Assembly (NCBI GenBank): GCA_001797935.1
Contig: MGQT01000022.1
Location: forward strand, 1 to 24,419
Length of the DNA: 24,419 nt
Origin: Deltaproteobacteria bacterium RBG_16_54_18
GTDB taxonomy: Bacteria > Desulfobacterota > B13-G15 > RBG-16-54-18
Direction: 5' to 3'
Part shown: positions 21,542 to 24,419 of the stretch, piece after piece
Layout: every line of letters begins with the position of its first letter
Numbering within the stretch: position 1 is the stretch's first letter
Position numbers and translations under genes: made by a program
Notes under the pieces: generated by a model
Told to the model about the DNA's origin: nothing
The model's input: the letters and a program-made list of their open reading frames with translations, nothing else
The model's database searches: none

Positions 21542-21760
21542 TTATCTCTTTCTCTTTTTCTGCGGCTGCTTTTTCGCCGTCTGCTGATAGAGACTGATCG
21601 CGATGACGAAGAGGAGGCACATCCCCGAGAAACGTAAATAACTTAACGGGAAAAGCCCCATGACGCCAAATCCGCCTAACTTTTCGATTATCGCAACGAT
21701 AAAACCGATTAACCCCAGGAGCAAAAACAGCTTATTCAAAAAAGCGTAGAACTTATCCAT
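21542..21760 (-). CDS. Small membrane protein with two helices and a basic tail
   Basis: A protein of 72 residues with hydrophobic stretches at about 8-26 and 34-57 separated by a Gly-rich turn (EKLGGFGVMG). The tail is strongly basic (KKQPQKKRKR) and would lie in the cytoplasm. A near-perfect ribosome site (AAGGAGGGAG) precedes the ATG and a good promoter lies upstream, so the gene is real. No family is recognised. It may be read through into the ABC operon past the hairpin at 21485. Confidence 0.72.
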   Translation of the reverse strand: MDKFYAFLNKLFLLLGLIGFIVAIIEKLGGFGVMGLFPLSYLRFSGMCLLFVIAISLYQQTAKKQPQKKRKR

Positions 21761-21820
21761 ATTCTCCCTCCTTATGTTTTAGGTTAGCAGCTCTCTCTAC
21801 CTCAGCCACACGGTCATAAC

Positions 21821-21848
21821 GATATATCAGCTACGATGGAGAAGTCAA
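21821..21848 (-). promoter_or_regulatory. Sigma-70-type promoter for the small membrane protein
   Basis: On the minus strand TTGACT (21848-21843) and TATATC (21826-21821) are separated by 16 bp, about 60 nt before the ATG at 21760. It is the best promoter match in the gap between the transglutaminase gene and the small membrane protein. Confidence 0.55.
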
Positions 21849-21903
21849 GGGGTATTAAGCACCAGCAAGAAGAGATGGTATGAAGCAAAAGGGGTAGGGG
21901 GTT

Positions 21904-21930
21904 GCTCAGGGGGTTCTCCGAGGCCTGAGC
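21904..21930 (-). terminator. Possible terminator overlapping the end of the transglutaminase gene
   Basis: gctcagg (21904-21910) and cctgagc (21924-21930) form a perfect 7-bp stem with a 13-nt loop that includes the stop codon on the minus strand. A short T run (cctttt) follows about 12 nt later. The distance makes it a weak intrinsic terminator at best. Confidence 0.35.
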
Positions 21931-23975
21931 GAAGTTTTTTGCAATGCCTTGATGATGTCGGCTACCTCCGCCGTCTCGAGCGGAGATAAGGGAATCAGGC
22001 CGAAACGGACTTGATAATAGAGAGAGGTAACCCTTTGTAACCATGAGAAGAGCGCACCGTGCCGGTGTCCCACCCGCGCCGCAAATTCAGCCGGGGTTTC
22101 TCCGGCACGTTTCGTGATCTTCTTTTTTTCCAGGATTTTTAACAGCTTCACATAAAAATATATCTCAGCCGGAAGTCTCCGATCAGGGCGAATGAACGCC
22201 TTTTTCTTTTGCCGTAGCATCCAGGCGATCAGCACGGTGAGGGCAACTCCTGCGAGGGCTGCGAAGAGGTATTTGGAGGAGGCGGCTGTCCTTTCCCGCG
22301 CTCCCTGCAGGGGAGAAGCCTGAGGGAATAAAGGGAGGGCCATTATTTTGTGGCGAAGCGTCAGGAGAAATCGTATTTGGTCCCTTCGCGTGTACTGAAC
22401 AATATAGCGGTTCCACTTGAGCTTGAAAAAATCGTAGTACCGATACAGAGGGAGGCCGAGAAGGGGGGGTGTCTGCCGGTTCGCGGCAGGGGTGGGGTCA
22501 TACGAAATCCAGCCTTTGCCGGGCACAAAGACCTCGATCCAGGTATGGGCGTCTCGCTGCCGCACCATGAAGTATCTGCCGAGGGCGTTCCACTCGCCTT
22601 GGAGAAAACCACTCACCAAACGGGTCGGTACCCCGGTCGCCCGCAACAGTACAGTGGCGGCCGTGGCGAAGTGCTCACAGTACCCCTCCCGGCTGTGCAG
22701 CAGAAAGTCATCCAGCGGAAGAAATCGCCTGTCCCGCTTCGGATTGAGGGAGTAAGTATAATGGGTCCGCAGATAGGAGACCACGCGCTCTGCCTTTACC
22801 TCGGGCGCCGCTGCCCCGGCGACGATCTCCTGGGCCAGCGCTAGGATCTCCTTTTTCTTTTCGGGCAATTGAAGGTATGCACCATCTGGTTGCTCGGCAG
22901 CGATGGGGTATACTCCTCCCCTGGTTTGTGACGCGGAGGAGACCTCATAGTAATATCGTTCCAGCGGGACTGAGGGGAGATGAATACCGTCTCCTTGATC
23001 GACGAGGAGGTGGGAAAAGTTGCCTCTGATCTCGAGCGGTGGATTGAGGAAGAAGAGAAGATCGGTCCCCAACGGTTCGAGCATAATGGTTTGGTCAATT
23101 ACCGCCGTGGTAGGCAGCCGACGCTGAAGGCTGATACCCCTCCCTTGCATCCGGGGGAGTTTTCCCACGATATCCCCTTTTTTCCACGTCTGCCCATCCC
23201 AAAGGGCGAAGCTTGTACCCCGCCAATAGAGGGGAAATGAAGGTCGCTCGTGAAACTGGGGGATCTCCACGCGCATGACCACGCGGTTGTCCAATCTGAC
23301 GGAGCCGACGTTCCCTAAGTCTACGGTCTCCGAGAAACCCGACGAAGTGCCGCTCCATTGTTCCCTCCCGCTGACACTGAGGGTCATCCGGGGGAGGGTA
23401 AAAAAGATGATGATCGTGATGATGAACGAGCACACGGCAACGCCGGTAATACCCAGAAAGAGGGAAGGCGCGGTCAAGGAACGGGGGGGAGCGGGAAGGG
23501 CAGGGTGCTGTTCTATATCCCGCTTCAGGTGTAAAAGAAAAAGGAACCAGATACCGATAAGGAGTAAGGCAAAGAGAAAAAAGAGGTAATAGAGTTGCGA
23601 CGTTAATCCCGCGGCAGCCAGCACGGTGAGGAGGCTTAATCCCGCCAGCTGAAAATAATCTTTGGCCGTATCGAGGTGAAAGAGCTTGATGGCCTGGACC
23701 ACGATGAGAAACTGGGTCATGGCGACGAGAAAGGGGGTTTGCAGGACAAAAAACAGAAACAGGGAGTAACTGAGCGAGAGAAGGACGATACTGTTAAAGA
23801 AATACCTCCCCTGGCTGGGTTTGATAAGGGTGCTCACGGGGTGCGCCGCGAGTACGAGGACCCACAAGGCCGCCGGTACTTCACCGGTTAAGATCACACA
23901 GATAAGCCCGCACAGGACCAGGGCGTGGGCCGTGATGAGGAGGAGCAGGGAAATCCTCTGTGCGCCGCCGAGCAT
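21906..23975 (-). CDS. TgpA-type membrane transglutaminase-like protein (DUF3488, transglutaminase core, DUF4129-like tail)
   Basis: A protein of 689 residues. About six N-terminal helices (residues 5-205) form the DUF3488-type membrane part. A large periplasmic region follows with the transglutaminase core. The papain-like triad is visible as Cys433 (REGYCEHFATAA), His477 (RDAHTWIEVF) and Asp493 (SYDPTP). Another helix (about 570-590) and a cytoplasmic DUF4129-like tail (ETPAEFAARVG) close the protein. The order matches TgpA of Pseudomonas, which is essential there. It starts 3 nt after the DUF58 gene, and a MoxR ATPase gene is expected just outside the window. The natural substrate is unknown. 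Confidence 0.88.
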   Translation of the reverse strand: MLGGAQRISLLLLITAHALVLCGLICVILTGEVPAALWVLVLAAHPVSTLIKPSQGRYFFNSIVLLSLSYSLFLFFVLQTPFLVAMTQFLIVVQAIKLFHLDTAKDYFQLAGLSLLTVLAAAGLTSQLYYLFFLFALLLIGIWFLFLLHLKRDIEQHPALPAPPRSLTAPSLFLGITGVAVCSFIITIIIFFTLPRMTLSVSGREQWSGTSSGFSETVDLGNVGSVRLDNRVVMRVEIPQFHERPSFPLYWRGTSFALWDGQTWKKGDIVGKLPRMQGRGISLQRRLPTTAVIDQTIMLEPLGTDLLFFLNPPLEIRGNFSHLLVDQGDGIHLPSVPLERYYYEVSSASQTRGGVYPIAAEQPDGAYLQLPEKKKEILALAQEIVAGAAAPEVKAERVVSYLRTHYTYSLNPKRDRRFLPLDDFLLHSREGYCEHFATAATVLLRATGVPTRLVSGFLQGEWNALGRYFMVRQRDAHTWIEVFVPGKGWISYDPTPAANRQTPPLLGLPLYRYYDFFKLKWNRYIVQYTRRDQIRFLLTLRHKIMALPLFPQASPLQGARERTAASSKYLFAALAGVALTVLIAWMLRQKKKAFIRPDRRLPAEIYFYVKLLKILEKKKITKRAGETPAEFAARVGHRHGALFSWLQRVTSLYYQVRFGLIPLSPLETAEVADIIKALQKTSLRPRRTP

Positions 23976-23978
23976 CCT

Positions 23979-24419
23979 TTACTTCCTCCCCTCGACGACG
24001 ATCGGTACGGCATCAGGGGGGGCGTAGCGGGATCGGTGCCGGTGCCCGCGCCGGGGTTCTACCAAGGCCAAGATCCTCAGCATCCGGTGCAGATGGTTGT
24101 CACCCCGTTCAGGGAGGATTACCTCGCCATCTACGGAGAGGCCGACTAAACAATCGTGTCTCTGTAAGAGATGATATGCCAGGGAAGCCGCCTTGGAGAC
24201 GCCGTGCTCAAAAAATTCCAGGTCAACAGCCGTTGCCTGTTTCGACACGGATGTGTCCAGGACAATGTGGATCCGCTTCACGGCCGGCCTTTCGTATTCC
24301 TTCACTATCGGTTGGGCGCGCTTGGCCGTACTGCGCCAATGGATATCGCGCGAGGCGTCACCGGGGAGATAGTCGCGCACGGCAAAGATATCTTCACCTC
24401 TGCCCTTCTGCGGCCTGGC
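23979..24419 (-). CDS. DUF58 family protein, C-terminal part (5' end outside window)
   Basis: The frame continues past the window edge; 146 codons are visible. The conserved DUF58 motif is at the visible start: DIFAVRDYLPGDASRDIHW followed by RSTAKR. A VWA-like strand (IHIVLDTSVS, with Asp and Ser placed as in a metal site) comes next. DUF58 proteins occur with MoxR ATPases and TgpA-type transglutaminases in one operon and are thought to work with them at the membrane. The GTG at 24380 is internal, not the start, because the motif begins before it. Confidence 0.85.
   Translation of the reverse strand, partial: ARPQKGRGEDIFAVRDYLPGDASRDIHWRSTAKRAQPIVKEYERPAVKRIHIVLDTSVSKQATAVDLEFFEHGVSKAASLAYHLLQRHDCLVGLSVDGEVILPERGDNHLHRMLRILALVEPRRGHRHRSRYAPPDAVPIVVEGRK

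Noticed and set aside
21402..21620. Minus-strand frame of 72 codons between the small membrane protein and the ABC genes
   Set aside because: It overlaps a well supported gene in another frame and runs through the perfect hairpin; no ribosome site.

Overview
The window looks like a chromosomal segment of a Gram-negative, LPS-making bacterium, most likely of the former Deltaproteobacteria (Desulfobacterota; a Syntrophus- or Geobacter-like lineage is my best guess). The grounds are the gene order bamA-ompH-lpxD-fabZ-lpxA-(Gfo/Idh)-lpxB-msbA-waaA-lpxK, the DUF4388 response regulators, the small Cys-rich/FmdB cluster and the moderately high GC. No rRNA, tRNA, CRISPR array or insertion sequence was seen.

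Positions 1-9931 (+) are an outer-membrane and lipid A block: the C-terminus of BamA, a Skp/OmpH chaperone, LpxD, FabZ, LpxA, a GnnA-like oxidoreductase, LpxB and MsbA. A probable terminator follows near 7402, and then come WaaA (KdtA) and LpxK. Genes are packed with 4-bp ATGA overlaps, which suggests translational coupling. No lpxH/lpxI hydrolase gene, no gnnB aminotransferase gene and no late acyltransferase gene lies in the block.

Positions 10014-12185 (+) encode a soluble histidine kinase and an NtrC-type sigma-54 activator. Downstream is an A+T-rich stretch with a good sigma-70 promoter and then what reads as a single integron-type gene cassette (about 12378-12794): a GTTAGGC core, one small membrane-anchored ORF starting a few bases later, and a foldable attC site with one extrahelical base. 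No integron integrase is in the window. This is the most unexpected element here.

Positions 12869-16614 (+) hold a multi-zinc-ribbon protein, a small membrane protein, a hairpin-rich intergenic region, a convincing sigma-54 (-24/-12) promoter, and two tandem paralogues with receiver, DUF4388 and roadblock/LC7-like parts. In the second paralogue the phospho-acceptor Asp is Glu. The NtrC-type activator at 10878 is a natural candidate regulator of the sigma-54 promoter.

Positions 16630-18190 (+) hold gmhA (heptose precursor for the LPS core) overlapped by a conserved gene of uncertain function. Positions 18216-18826 (+) form a small unit with its own promoter: a 29-residue membrane peptide, a Cys-rich protein and an FmdB-type zinc ribbon. 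Everything from 18931 to the end is on the minus strand: a three-gene ABC-2 exporter unit with a LolA-like lipoprotein-sorting protein, a small two-helix membrane protein with its own promoter, and a TgpA-type transglutaminase next to a DUF58 protein that runs off the window.
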